Positions 1 through 6,937 of a DNA stretch of 64,000 nucleotides are shown here, one piece after another (the first letter of the stretch is position 1; each line of letters opens with the position of its first letter). The DNA is from an uncultured Mycoplasmatota bacterium. GTDB taxonomy: Bacteria > Bacillota_I > Bacilli_A > RF39 > UBA660. The stretch covers positions 1 through 64,000 of the forward strand of contig URHJ01000003.1 in the NCBI GenBank assembly GCA_900547465.1, in the 5' to 3' direction. The translations under genes were made by a program, and so were the position numbers. Under the pieces are notes generated by a model. That model made no database searches. It saw only the letters and a program-made list of their open reading frames with translations, and was not told the origin of the DNA.

Positions 1-136
1 CCTAAGTATATATATAACATTCCAAATATTATTTTTTTTATTATAAGAATTAGATAAAATTATTTTTACAAAATCTTTATCGTTTATCTTGATGCTGCTT
101 TTTAATAATATTTGGAATGTTATATATATACTTAGG
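1..136. repeat. Perfect 33-bp inverted repeat with 70-bp spacer inside spoIIP
   Basis: Bases 1-33 are the exact reverse complement of 104-136; the match breaks at 34/103. The outer end of the left arm coincides with window base 1, so its full extent is unknown. Both arms are translated within spoIIP. It could be an invertible segment, a strong mRNA hairpin, or a contig-end assembly artefact. Confidence 0.85.
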
Positions 137-213
137 AGAAAAATAAGTAGAAAAAAAAGAAATTTATATTTTAATCTTCTTTTTCGTTTTTTGCTTATAA
201 ATTTCTTTTTCAT
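1..213 (-). CDS. spoIIP: Stage II sporulation protein P, N-terminal part (runs off window)
   Basis: An open frame of 71 codons starts at ATG 213 and runs off the left edge. The start is preceded by GGTGAT with short spacing. The product begins with a Lys/Arg-rich head (residues 1-17), then one hydrophobic segment (about 18-38), then a hydrophilic stretch, which fits the membrane-anchored N-terminus of SpoIIP, the mother-cell peptidoglycan amidase/endopeptidase used in engulfment. The catalytic part lies outside the window, so the name rests on position: it lies 33 bp downstream of gpr, as in the conserved gpr-spoIIP pair of Bacilli. Bases 1-33 and 104-136 inside this frame form a perfect inverted repeat (see findings). 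Confidence 0.7.
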   Translation of the reverse strand, partial: MKKKFISKKRKRRLKYKFLFFLLIFLLSIYITFQILLKSSIKINDKDFVKIILSNSYNKKNNIWNVIYILR

Positions 214-246
214 ATAATCACCAAGTCTACTATAACTCTTTTATAT

Positions 247-1287
247 TTATAAATTTGTCGAATTATATTTATCATGTAGACTTTTATTAATTGATTTACT
301 AATTACATTAGATAGTTTTTTCATTACAAAATCGACTTCTTTGGGAGTTACCATTAAATTATAATCTATTGGAGATAGCACTTCTACTAATAGTTGTTTC
401 GTCTCTTCTTCTGATAGAGTTCCTACCATTCCTAGCAAGCTTTCTTTTTCTTCTTTTGATAGTTTTTCTTGATGATTTAAATAGTTTGGATTTGGTACTA
501 GTTTTAGTTTATTATTATCAATGTTTTCAATCTTATAACTGAAATGTTTTAAGATATATTTAAAAGTATCAGATACTATTGTTACGGCATCTACAATAGT
601 TGGTACGCCTATGGCTATTACAGGTATTTTAAGACTTTCTTCACTTAACTCTTCTCTATTGTTGCCAACACCACTTCCTGGGTGAATTCCTGTATCTGTT
701 AGTTGGATTGTTTTATTTACTCGTGACATTGAAGATGACGCTAAAGCATCTATAACAATAATGAAATCTGGGTTTGTTGCTTTTATTAGAGCATCTATTA
801 CTTTTTTTGTTTCTATTCCTGTTGTTCCTGTTACACCTGGAATAAATGAGGATACATCTCTATAACCTTCTTCTACTTCTCCTAAGTTAAAAAGATATTT
901 TGTTACTAAGATGTCATTAACAACGAGTGGCCCTAGGGAGTCTGGAGTTGAATCTTTATTTCCGAGTCCTATTACTAGGCAACTAGAAGATTTATTTATT
1001 TTCTTTTCTTCTAGAAATTCTTTTAAAACAGTAATTAAAACTTCTTCAATAGCTTTTTGATTATCTTTATCTGTTATATCATCAAAAGATATTGTTTGAT
1101 AAATACCTTTTTTTTTACCACAAGCTTTTTCTCCAGTTTCATCTATTATAGTTTTTTCTACTGTAATGTTATTTTCTTTTTGGAAAACAGTATGATTTAT
1201 TCCTGTTATGTTCTTCGTTTTATCAAAAGATTCAACAATCATATCTGTTCTTATTTTATACTTTTTCATATCTATTTCATGTGCCAC
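247..1287 (-). CDS. gpr: Germination protease GPR
   Basis: Made in the forespore as a zymogen, GPR degrades the DNA-protecting small acid-soluble proteins at germination (peptidase family A25). The N-terminal RTD motif near residue 13 lies where the propeptide is normally removed. Family blocks follow: GLGNKDSTPDSLGP near residue 107 and a DALAS...DTGIHPGSG block near residue 185. The length (346 aa) is close to the usual 360-370. The GTG at 1287 is chosen because AGGTGAT lies four to five bases upstream; a GTG at 1296 overlaps that ribosome binding site. It is transcribed divergently from rpsT and heads spoIIP, the order known from Bacillus. Confidence 0.95.
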   Translation of the reverse strand: MAHEIDMKKYKIRTDMIVESFDKTKNITGINHTVFQKENNITVEKTIIDETGEKACGKKKGIYQTISFDDITDKDNQKAIEEVLITVLKEFLEEKKINKSSSCLVIGLGNKDSTPDSLGPLVVNDILVTKYLFNLGEVEEGYRDVSSFIPGVTGTTGIETKKVIDALIKATNPDFIIVIDALASSSMSRVNKTIQLTDTGIHPGSGVGNNREELSEESLKIPVIAIGVPTIVDAVTIVSDTFKYILKHFSYKIENIDNNKLKLVPNPNYLNHQEKLSKEEKESLLGMVGTLSEEETKQLLVEVLSPIDYNLMVTPKEVDFVMKKLSNVISKSINKSLHDKYNSTNL

Positions 1288-1330
1288 TTTTATCACCTAT
1301 ATATAATATTTCCAAAAATATAATTTTTAT

Positions 1331-1359
1331 TTGATTTTTTTCCTAATCTTTGGTAAAAT
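1331..1359 (+). promoter_or_regulatory. Promoter of rpsT
   Basis: TTGATT (1331-1336), 17-bp spacer, TAAAAT (1354-1359). Transcription would begin near 1366, about 25 bases before the rpsT start codon. Confidence 0.7.
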
Positions 1360-1390
1360 TAATGTGTTTACAAAAAGTGAGGTGAAAAAG

Positions 1391-1654
1391 ATGCCAAATA
1401 TTAAAAGTGCTAAAAAACGTGTACGTTCTAATGGAAGAAAAGAAAAAGTAAATACTTATGTTTCTTCTAGTATGAAAACTGCTATTAAAAAGTTTGAAAA
1501 AGACGTAAAAAGTGGAAATGTAGAAGCTGCTAGCCTAAGTTTAAATACAGCAATTCAAAGAGTAGATAAAGCTAAGAAAGCTGGATTAGTACATCAAAAT
1601 AAGGCTGCTCGTGTAAAGTCAAGATTAACTAAATTAAAAAATGCAATGAAGTAA
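1391..1654 (+). CDS. rpsT: 30S ribosomal protein S20
   Basis: An 87-aa, very basic protein that binds 16S rRNA in the body of the small subunit. The N-terminus MPNIKSAKKRVR and the helix-forming Lys/Ala-rich body are typical of S20, and the length matches the family (85-90 aa). The open frame extends upstream to 1331, but GAGGTG just before ATG 1391 and the family alignment fix this start. It has its own promoter and terminator and is divergent from gpr. Confidence 0.97.
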   Translation: MPNIKSAKKRVRSNGRKEKVNTYVSSSMKTAIKKFEKDVKSGNVEAASLSLNTAIQRVDKAKKAGLVHQNKAARVKSRLTKLKNAMK

Positions 1655-1673
1655 TAGAAATTACTTCTTTTTT
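1648..1673 (+). terminator. Terminator of rpsT
   Basis: An 8-bp stem (GAAGTAAT/ATTACTTC) with a 4-base loop, followed by six T. It overlaps the rpsT stop codon. Confidence 0.85.
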
Positions 1674-1700
1674 ATGCTAGAATCTATATTAGGTGATAAG

Positions 1701-2606
1701 ATGAAGAAATTTTTTGTACTAGGTATTTTAATGATTGTTGCAGGTGTAACCTTTTTATATAAAGAACCAATTTTAAAAGAATATTATCAGTTTTATGCTA
1801 GTAATAAAAAGAATGTTACTATTGAAAAAAATAAATATTATCGTGATTATGATTTCTTATATGTTCAAAATACTGATGATTTTCAACCTCACAATAAACA
1901 AGATATTAAAAATATACTTTATACAGTTTTGAATTCTGGTGTTAGTGAATTTAGTTTCTATTGTCCAAAGGATTATGACAATTGTATCTCTGATGTTAAA
2001 GAACTTGGAAAAGATCAAATTGCTTTATCAAATATAAATAATTATGTTCATCCTTTTAATAGTTTTAAAAATATATCTACTCAAACTGATAGTTTAGGAA
2101 AAGTTAAGATTGAAGTGGAAAAAGCTTATTCTGATGCAGATATTAAATTGGTTAGTGAAGCTGTTAAAAATGTTGAAAAGCAAGTTTTTGATGATACTTT
2201 ATCAACGAAAGATCAAATAAAGGCTGTACATGACTATATTATAGATAATTCTAAATATGATTCTAATCGTACTGATAATGGTGTTGTTGAATATAAATCT
2301 GATTTGGCCTATGGTCCTTTGATTGAAGGATATGGAATATGTGGTGGTTATTCTGATGCGATGGAATTATTTTTAGAAGATATGAATGTTAAGAGTTATA
2401 AAATTTCTAGTGAATCACATGTTTGGAATGCAGTTAATTTATATGATGATTGGTATCATTTAGATTTAACTTGGGACGATCCGGTAACTAATACAGGTGT
2501 TGATTTGATTGAAGATAAATACTTTATGATATCTACTTCTACTCTTTTAGACCAAGAAAAAACTCAACATAACTTTGATTCTTCAGTTTATTTAGAATTT
2601 AAATAG
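1701..2606 (+). CDS. Membrane-anchored transglutaminase-like protein
   Basis: A 301-aa exported protein. Residues 3-20 form an N-terminal membrane segment, the middle is a spacer, and the C-terminal half carries a transglutaminase-like core: Cys in YGICGGYSD (about residue 213), His in SESHVWNAV (about 235) and Asp in HLDLTWDDP (about 250), the expected Cys-His-Asp order. Bacterial members are usually thiol proteases or peptide-modifying enzymes at the cell surface; the substrate is unknown. The start at 1701 is preceded by AGGTGATAAG; an upstream in-frame ATG at 1674 falls in the T-tract of the rpsT terminator and is rejected. It stands alone with its own terminator. Confidence 0.8.
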   Translation: MKKFFVLGILMIVAGVTFLYKEPILKEYYQFYASNKKNVTIEKNKYYRDYDFLYVQNTDDFQPHNKQDIKNILYTVLNSGVSEFSFYCPKDYDNCISDVKELGKDQIALSNINNYVHPFNSFKNISTQTDSLGKVKIEVEKAYSDADIKLVSEAVKNVEKQVFDDTLSTKDQIKAVHDYIIDNSKYDSNRTDNGVVEYKSDLAYGPLIEGYGICGGYSDAMELFLEDMNVKSYKISSESHVWNAVNLYDDWYHLDLTWDDPVTNTGVDLIEDKYFMISTSTLLDQEKTQHNFDSSVYLEFK

Positions 2607-2607
2607 A

Positions 2608-2634
2608 AAGATTGCTTTGAGGCAGTCTTTTTTA
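2608..2634 (+). terminator. Terminator after transglutaminase-like gene
   Basis: Stem AAGATTGC/GCAGTCTT (one G-T pair), loop TTTGAG, then a T tract. Confidence 0.8.
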
Positions 2635-2714
2635 TTTTCTAAAATACTATTAGTTCTGCTTTATTTTAAGAATATTTTGTGATAGAATTATAGATACTTA
2701 TAAGAGGTGATTTT

Positions 2715-3890
2715 ATGGCAGTAGGTATCATCGCAGAATATAATCCATTTCATAATGGACATTTGTATCACTTACAAAAGGTAAATGAAATGTTTCCAAA
2801 TGAAGAGATTATTTTGGTTATGAACGGTAACTTTACACAACGTGGTGAACCAGCAATTATTGATAAATGGAAAAGAAGTGAAATGGCTATAGAAGCTTCT
2901 ATCGATTTAGTGGTAGAACTTCCCTATCCTTTCGCAACACAATCAGCAGATTTCTTTAGTTATGGAGCTGTTACTTTATTAGAAAAATTAAAAGTTGATA
3001 AGTTTGTTTTTGGGAGTGAAACTGGCGATATAAGTTTATTAGAAGAAATAGTAAATGCTCAACTATATTGTAAAGATTTTGACCCTCTTGTTAAAATTTA
3101 TATGAAACTAGGAGAAAACTACCCTACTGCTCTTTCTAAAGCCTTAAATGATCTTACTGGGAAGAGTTTAAAATTACCTAATGATCTTTTAGGTATTAGT
3201 TATGTTAAAGCAATTAAAAAAAATAACTATAAAATCAAACCTTATTGTATTAAAAGAGAAAATAATTATCATGATAAAAACAATAAAAGTGTAATTACTA
3301 GCGCTACTAGTATAAGGGAGGCTTTAATAAATAAGGAAGATATTTCTTTGAGTGTTCCTACTTTTGTTAATAAATATTTGATTGATTTACATTTTCAAGA
3401 AGATTATTTTAAGTTTTTGAAATATAAAATATTATTAGAAAAAGATTTGTCAATATATCAAACTGTAGATGAGGGATTAAATTCAAAGATAAAAAAAGAA
3501 ATAGTAGAGGCTACTTCATATAAAGATTTGATTGAAAAACTAAAATCAAGACGTTATACTTATAGTAATCTAAGTAGGATGTTAAATCATATCTTATGTG
3601 GTTTTACTAAAGAGCTTGCTATAGAGTGTCAGGAAATTGAATATATAAGAGTTTTAGGATTCAATGAAGTTGGTCAAAGATATTTGGGTAAAATAAAAAA
3701 AGAAGTTGATATACCTATTCTTACAAATTATTCTAAAAATCATAGTAAGATGTTAGAATTAGAATTTCAATCTAGTTGTTGCTACGCATCAACTTTAGAT
3801 GAAGTAAAAAAGACTGAACTGATAAAAAAAGAATATCAGTATCACCCAAAGTATAAGGAGAAGATGAGTAATGAAAAAAATGGACAATAA
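2715..3890 (+). CDS. tmcAL: tRNA(Met) cytidine acetate ligase TmcAL (YlbM)
   Basis: TmcAL uses acetate and ATP to make N4-acetylcytidine at the wobble base of elongator tRNA(Met). The 391-aa product opens with the diagnostic EYNPFHNGHLYHL, a HIGH-type nucleotidyltransferase motif, followed by VMNGNFTQRGEPAI and a TSIREAL motif near residue 200. Length is normal for the family (about 390-400). GAGGTGATTTT precedes the ATG. Its 3' end overlaps gmk by 20 bp, implying one transcript. Confidence 0.93.
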   Translation: MAVGIIAEYNPFHNGHLYHLQKVNEMFPNEEIILVMNGNFTQRGEPAIIDKWKRSEMAIEASIDLVVELPYPFATQSADFFSYGAVTLLEKLKVDKFVFGSETGDISLLEEIVNAQLYCKDFDPLVKIYMKLGENYPTALSKALNDLTGKSLKLPNDLLGISYVKAIKKNNYKIKPYCIKRENNYHDKNNKSVITSATSIREALINKEDISLSVPTFVNKYLIDLHFQEDYFKFLKYKILLEKDLSIYQTVDEGLNSKIKKEIVEATSYKDLIEKLKSRRYTYSNLSRMLNHILCGFTKELAIECQEIEYIRVLGFNEVGQRYLGKIKKEVDIPILTNYSKNHSKMLELEFQSSCCYASTLDEVKKTELIKKEYQYHPKYKEKMSNEKNGQ

Positions 3891-4557
3891 AGGACAATTA
3901 ATAGTAGTTTCTGGACCTAGTGGTGCTGGAAAAGATACAATTGTAAAGGAAGTATTAAAAACAAATAAATCGGCTTGGGAATCTATATCATGTACAAGTA
4001 GAAGTCCTAGACCTGGTGAAGTTGATGGACGAGATTACTACTTTTTATCAAGAGAAGAATTTGAACAAAGAATTAAAGAAAAAAAATTTCTAGAATATGC
4101 TTTATATGCTGATAACTATTATGGTACTCCTGTTGATGTTATTCAAGATAAATTAAATCAAGGTATTGATGTTATATTAGTAATTGAAATACAAGGTGCT
4201 TTAAAAATTAAAGAAATGTTGGAAGAGACTGTATTTATCTTTATACTTCCTCCTTCTATGAAAGAATTAAAAAGAAGACTTGAAGGAAGAAATACTGAAA
4301 CAAAAGATAAATTATTAAAAAGATTTCAAACTGCTTATAAAGAATTAAACGAAGTTACAAAATACAATTATGTTGTTATAAATGATGAAGTTGACGTTGC
4401 TGCTGCTAAGGTAAATGCAATATTAGCATCAGAAAAATGCAGAGTCGATCGAATCGAGGAAGTTTATTTAAATTCACTTGAAGAGGAAATTCATGAAATA
4501 TTAAGAGAAGATAAGGAATTTATTAACGTACCTGTTTCTGTAAATAAAGAGAATTAA
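3871..4557 (+). CDS. gmk: Guanylate kinase
   Basis: Phosphorylates GMP to GDP with ATP in purine nucleotide metabolism. The P-loop GPSGAGKD is at residues 15-22, followed by the GMP-binding segment with SCTSRSPRPGEVDGRDYYF. At 228 aa it is about 20 longer than typical bacterial Gmk, because of an acidic C-terminal tail after the core. ATG 3871 sits 10 bases after AAGGAG and overlaps the end of tmcAL; ATG 3880 is an alternative. Confidence 0.96.
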   Translation: MKKMDNKGQLIVVSGPSGAGKDTIVKEVLKTNKSAWESISCTSRSPRPGEVDGRDYYFLSREEFEQRIKEKKFLEYALYADNYYGTPVDVIQDKLNQGIDVILVIEIQGALKIKEMLEETVFIFILPPSMKELKRRLEGRNTETKDKLLKRFQTAYKELNEVTKYNYVVINDEVDVAAAKVNAILASEKCRVDRIEEVYLNSLEEEIHEILREDKEFINVPVSVNKEN

Positions 4558-4572
4558 TCTCTTTATTTTTTT
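4543..4572 (+). terminator. Terminator of tmcAL-gmk
   Basis: A 9-bp stem (AATAAAGAG/CTCTTTATT) followed by T residues; it includes the gmk stop codon. Confidence 0.8.
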
Positions 4573-4576
4573 GCAA

Positions 4577-4603
4577 GAAAAAAGAATGATAAAAATCATT
4601 CTT
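4577..4603 (-). terminator. Terminator of pyk
   Basis: On the minus strand, stem AAGAATGAT/ATCATTCTT with loop TTTT followed by a T run, overlapping the pyk stop codon. It faces the gmk terminator, so convergent transcripts are separated. Confidence 0.88.
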
Positions 4604-6014
4604 AGTCAATAACTTCAATTTTCATTAAGTTTGTTGTTCTGTTTTCAGCAGTGTTAGGGAAACCTCCAGTTAATACGATTACATCTCCCTTGTCTAAATT
4701 CATAAAGTCTTTAGCACGTTCAACACTTAAGTTTAATACTTCATCAGTAGAGTTACAAACTTTTAAGTTTTCTCCATAAACTCCCCAATTTAATGCAAGA
4801 CTTCTAGCTGTTTTTTCATCAGGACATAAAGCTAAGATTGGAGCTTTTGGTTTTAGGTTAGAAATAACTGCTGCAGTTGAACCACTCATAGTAGCTGCAC
4901 AAATTAATTTACCACCTAAACGGTTAGAACTTTCAACTACATTTTCAGCAATTGAAGATTGAACACTTTCTGTACGATCTTTTTTTGAAATATAATCGAA
5001 GTTAGCATATCTTTCAGCAACCTCACAAATATCAGCCATGGCTTGTACAGTTTCTACTGGGTGTTTACCAATACTAGTTTCACCACTTAACATAACTGCA
5101 TCAGTACCATCAAGTACTGCATTAGCTATATCTGAAGTTTCAGCTCTTTTTGGTCTATTGTTATCCATCATAGACTCTAACATTTCAGTAGCAGTAATTG
5201 CTATTTTTCCACATTCACGAGCAACATTAATTAGATATTTTTGAGCATGTGGTACTTCTTCACTTGGAATTTCAGTTCCTAGATCTCCACGTGCTACCAT
5301 GATACCATCTGATACATTTAAGATATCTTTAATGTTATCAATTCCTAATTTACTTTCAATCTTACAAATAATTTTCATATCTTCACGATCATATTCTTTA
5401 AGAATTTCTTTAACTTCTAATACATCTTCTTTAGTAGAAACGAATGATAAAGCAAGGAATTCTCCACCATTTTTACAAGCGTAAATAATATCTTCTCTAT
5501 CAGCATCACTAATAAATGGAATATTTAATGCTTTTCCAGGAACACTCATACTCTTACGGTTTCCTAATACTCCACCTGTAAGAATTTTACAAGTAACACC
5601 TTCAGAATCTTTTTCGATGACTTCAGTTTTCATTTTTGCATTTTCAAATAAAACTGTATCTCCTACTTCTAATGAATCAATAGCATCTGGATGGTTAACA
5701 GTAATTCTTTCTTCATTACCTTTAACATCTGCTTTAACTAGTTTTATAGTCTTTCCTTCAACTAGTTCGATTGATTCTCCTTCTAGTACTCCACTACGGA
5801 ATTCAGGTCCTTTTGTATCCCAAAGAATACCTAGGTTGATACCAGTTTTCTTTCTAACTTCACGAACTGAAGAAGTAGCTTGTTCCCTTTCTTCTATAGT
5901 TGCATGAGAAAAGTTAATTCTTGCAACATTCATTCCTGCTAAAGCTAATTTTTCCATAACATCAACTGTGTTAGTAGCAGGTCCAATTGTACAAACAATC
6001 TTTGTCTTTTTCAT
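4602..6014 (-). CDS. pyk: Pyruvate kinase
   Basis: The last glycolytic ATP-making step, phosphoenolpyruvate to pyruvate. The 470-aa product begins KTKIVCTIGPATN, has the metal/PEP-binding IICKIES segment and the MVARGDLGTEI signature, and ends with the allosteric C domain. It lacks the extra PEP-utilising C-terminal domain found in Bacillus Pyk (about 585 aa). AGAGGAGGA lies directly upstream of ATG 6014. Monocistronic, with its own promoter and terminator. Confidence 0.97.
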   Translation of the reverse strand: MKKTKIVCTIGPATNTVDVMEKLALAGMNVARINFSHATIEEREQATSSVREVRKKTGINLGILWDTKGPEFRSGVLEGESIELVEGKTIKLVKADVKGNEERITVNHPDAIDSLEVGDTVLFENAKMKTEVIEKDSEGVTCKILTGGVLGNRKSMSVPGKALNIPFISDADREDIIYACKNGGEFLALSFVSTKEDVLEVKEILKEYDREDMKIICKIESKLGIDNIKDILNVSDGIMVARGDLGTEIPSEEVPHAQKYLINVARECGKIAITATEMLESMMDNNRPKRAETSDIANAVLDGTDAVMLSGETSIGKHPVETVQAMADICEVAERYANFDYISKKDRTESVQSSIAENVVESSNRLGGKLICAATMSGSTAAVISNLKPKAPILALCPDEKTARSLALNWGVYGENLKVCNSTDEVLNLSVERAKDFMNLDKGDVIVLTGGFPNTAENRTTNLMKIEVID

Positions 6015-6043
6015 ATTTTTTCCTCCTCTAAACGTACTTTATT

Positions 6044-6073
6044 ATTTTATCATAAAATACTAAAAAAAATCAA
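6044..6073 (-). promoter_or_regulatory. Promoter of pyk
   Basis: On the minus strand, TTGATT (6068-6073), 18-bp spacer, TAAAAT (6044-6049). The -35 lies inside the descending stem of the mutM terminator. Confidence 0.7.
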
Positions 6074-6098
6074 TGATTTCACAGCGAAAACATTGATT
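6062..6098 (-). terminator. Terminator of polA-mutM
   Basis: On the minus strand, 8-bp stem AATCAATG/CATTGATT with a 15-base loop, then eight T. Its 3' stem arm doubles as the -35 of pyk. Confidence 0.75.
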
Positions 6099-6103
6099 AA
6101 AAC

Positions 6104-6925
6104 TTAAATTTGACATTTAGGGCAATAATAACTTGAACGCCCATTGATTTTATCCACTTTTAATGTTGTACCACAGGTTGGACATTTGCCATTCTTTTTC
6201 CCATGAACTAATAATTCGTTTTGAAAAAGGCCGTGAACACCTTCGCTTGATGTGAAACTTTTAATAGTGGTTCCTCCTAGTTCTATAGCATGATTTAGAA
6301 CTGTTCTTGTATTTTTGATAATTGAAGTACATTCTTTCATTGTAACTAAGTTTGATTTACGATGTGGTGATATTTTTGAAAGAAATAATATTTCATCATC
6401 ATAAATATTACCTATTCCAGTGATTATAGATTGGTCAAGCAAACTAGTTTTTATTGGTATGGATTTTGATTTTAATTTATTATATAGATAACTAGCTGTT
6501 AGTAGTGAATCATCATATTCGTATCCCATGTCTTTTAGTGGTTTTTCATTTAAGTAATTATCTTTTGAAAGAAGATACATTTTACCAAATTTTCTAACAT
6601 CGTGAAACCTTAGTTGTTCACCATTATCTAAAGTAAAGAAAACATGTTCATGTTTATTCTTAATATCGTTCGGATGGCGGAAGAAAAATTTACCTTCCAT
6701 ACGAAGATGAATTAACAAAACGTTTTTACTTAGGTGGAAAACAAGCCACTTTCCTCTTGTTGTAATATCATTTATTTTTTGTCCAACTAATTTCTTTTTA
6801 AAACTTTCTACATCAGGATATTCTATTATATTATCCCAAAACACTTCAACATCAGTTATTTTTCTTCCTATTAAATTTGGTTTAAGTGCTTTAACAACAG
6901 TAATCACTTCTGGTTTTTCTGGCAT
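6104..6925 (-). CDS. mutM: Formamidopyrimidine-DNA glycosylase (Fpg/MutM)
   Basis: Removes 8-oxoguanine and ring-opened purines and nicks the abasic site. The N-terminus MPEKPEV gives catalytic Pro and Glu (the family usually reads MPELPEV, so Leu to Lys is a small change). The RGKWLVFHL lysine block, the helix-two-turn-helix with SIITGIGNIYDDEILF, and a C-terminal four-Cys zinc finger (CPTC...CPKC) are all present; 273 aa is standard. It lies 12 bp downstream of polA, a common pairing of base-excision repair with repair polymerase. Confidence 0.96.
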   Translation of the reverse strand: MPEKPEVITVVKALKPNLIGRKITDVEVFWDNIIEYPDVESFKKKLVGQKINDITTRGKWLVFHLSKNVLLIHLRMEGKFFFRHPNDIKNKHEHVFFTLDNGEQLRFHDVRKFGKMYLLSKDNYLNEKPLKDMGYEYDDSLLTASYLYNKLKSKSIPIKTSLLDQSIITGIGNIYDDEILFLSKISPHRKSNLVTMKECTSIIKNTRTVLNHAIELGGTTIKSFTSSEGVHGLFQNELLVHGKKNGKCPTCGTTLKVDKINGRSSYYCPKCQI

Positions 6926-6937
6926 TATCTCACTTCC

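Noticed and set aside
1..136. Inverted repeat as an intergenic MITE or terminator hairpin
   Set aside because: Both arms and spacer are open in the spoIIP frame with a good start and ribosome binding site at 213, so the region is coding.
1057..1323. Plus-strand frame inside gpr
   Set aside because: Phe/Tyr/Ile-rich translation typical of the reverse complement of AT-rich coding DNA; gpr is well supported.
1290..1350. SigF/SigG promoter for gpr
   Set aside because: Expected from the gene's known biology, but no acceptable -35/-10 pair was found in the short divergent region.
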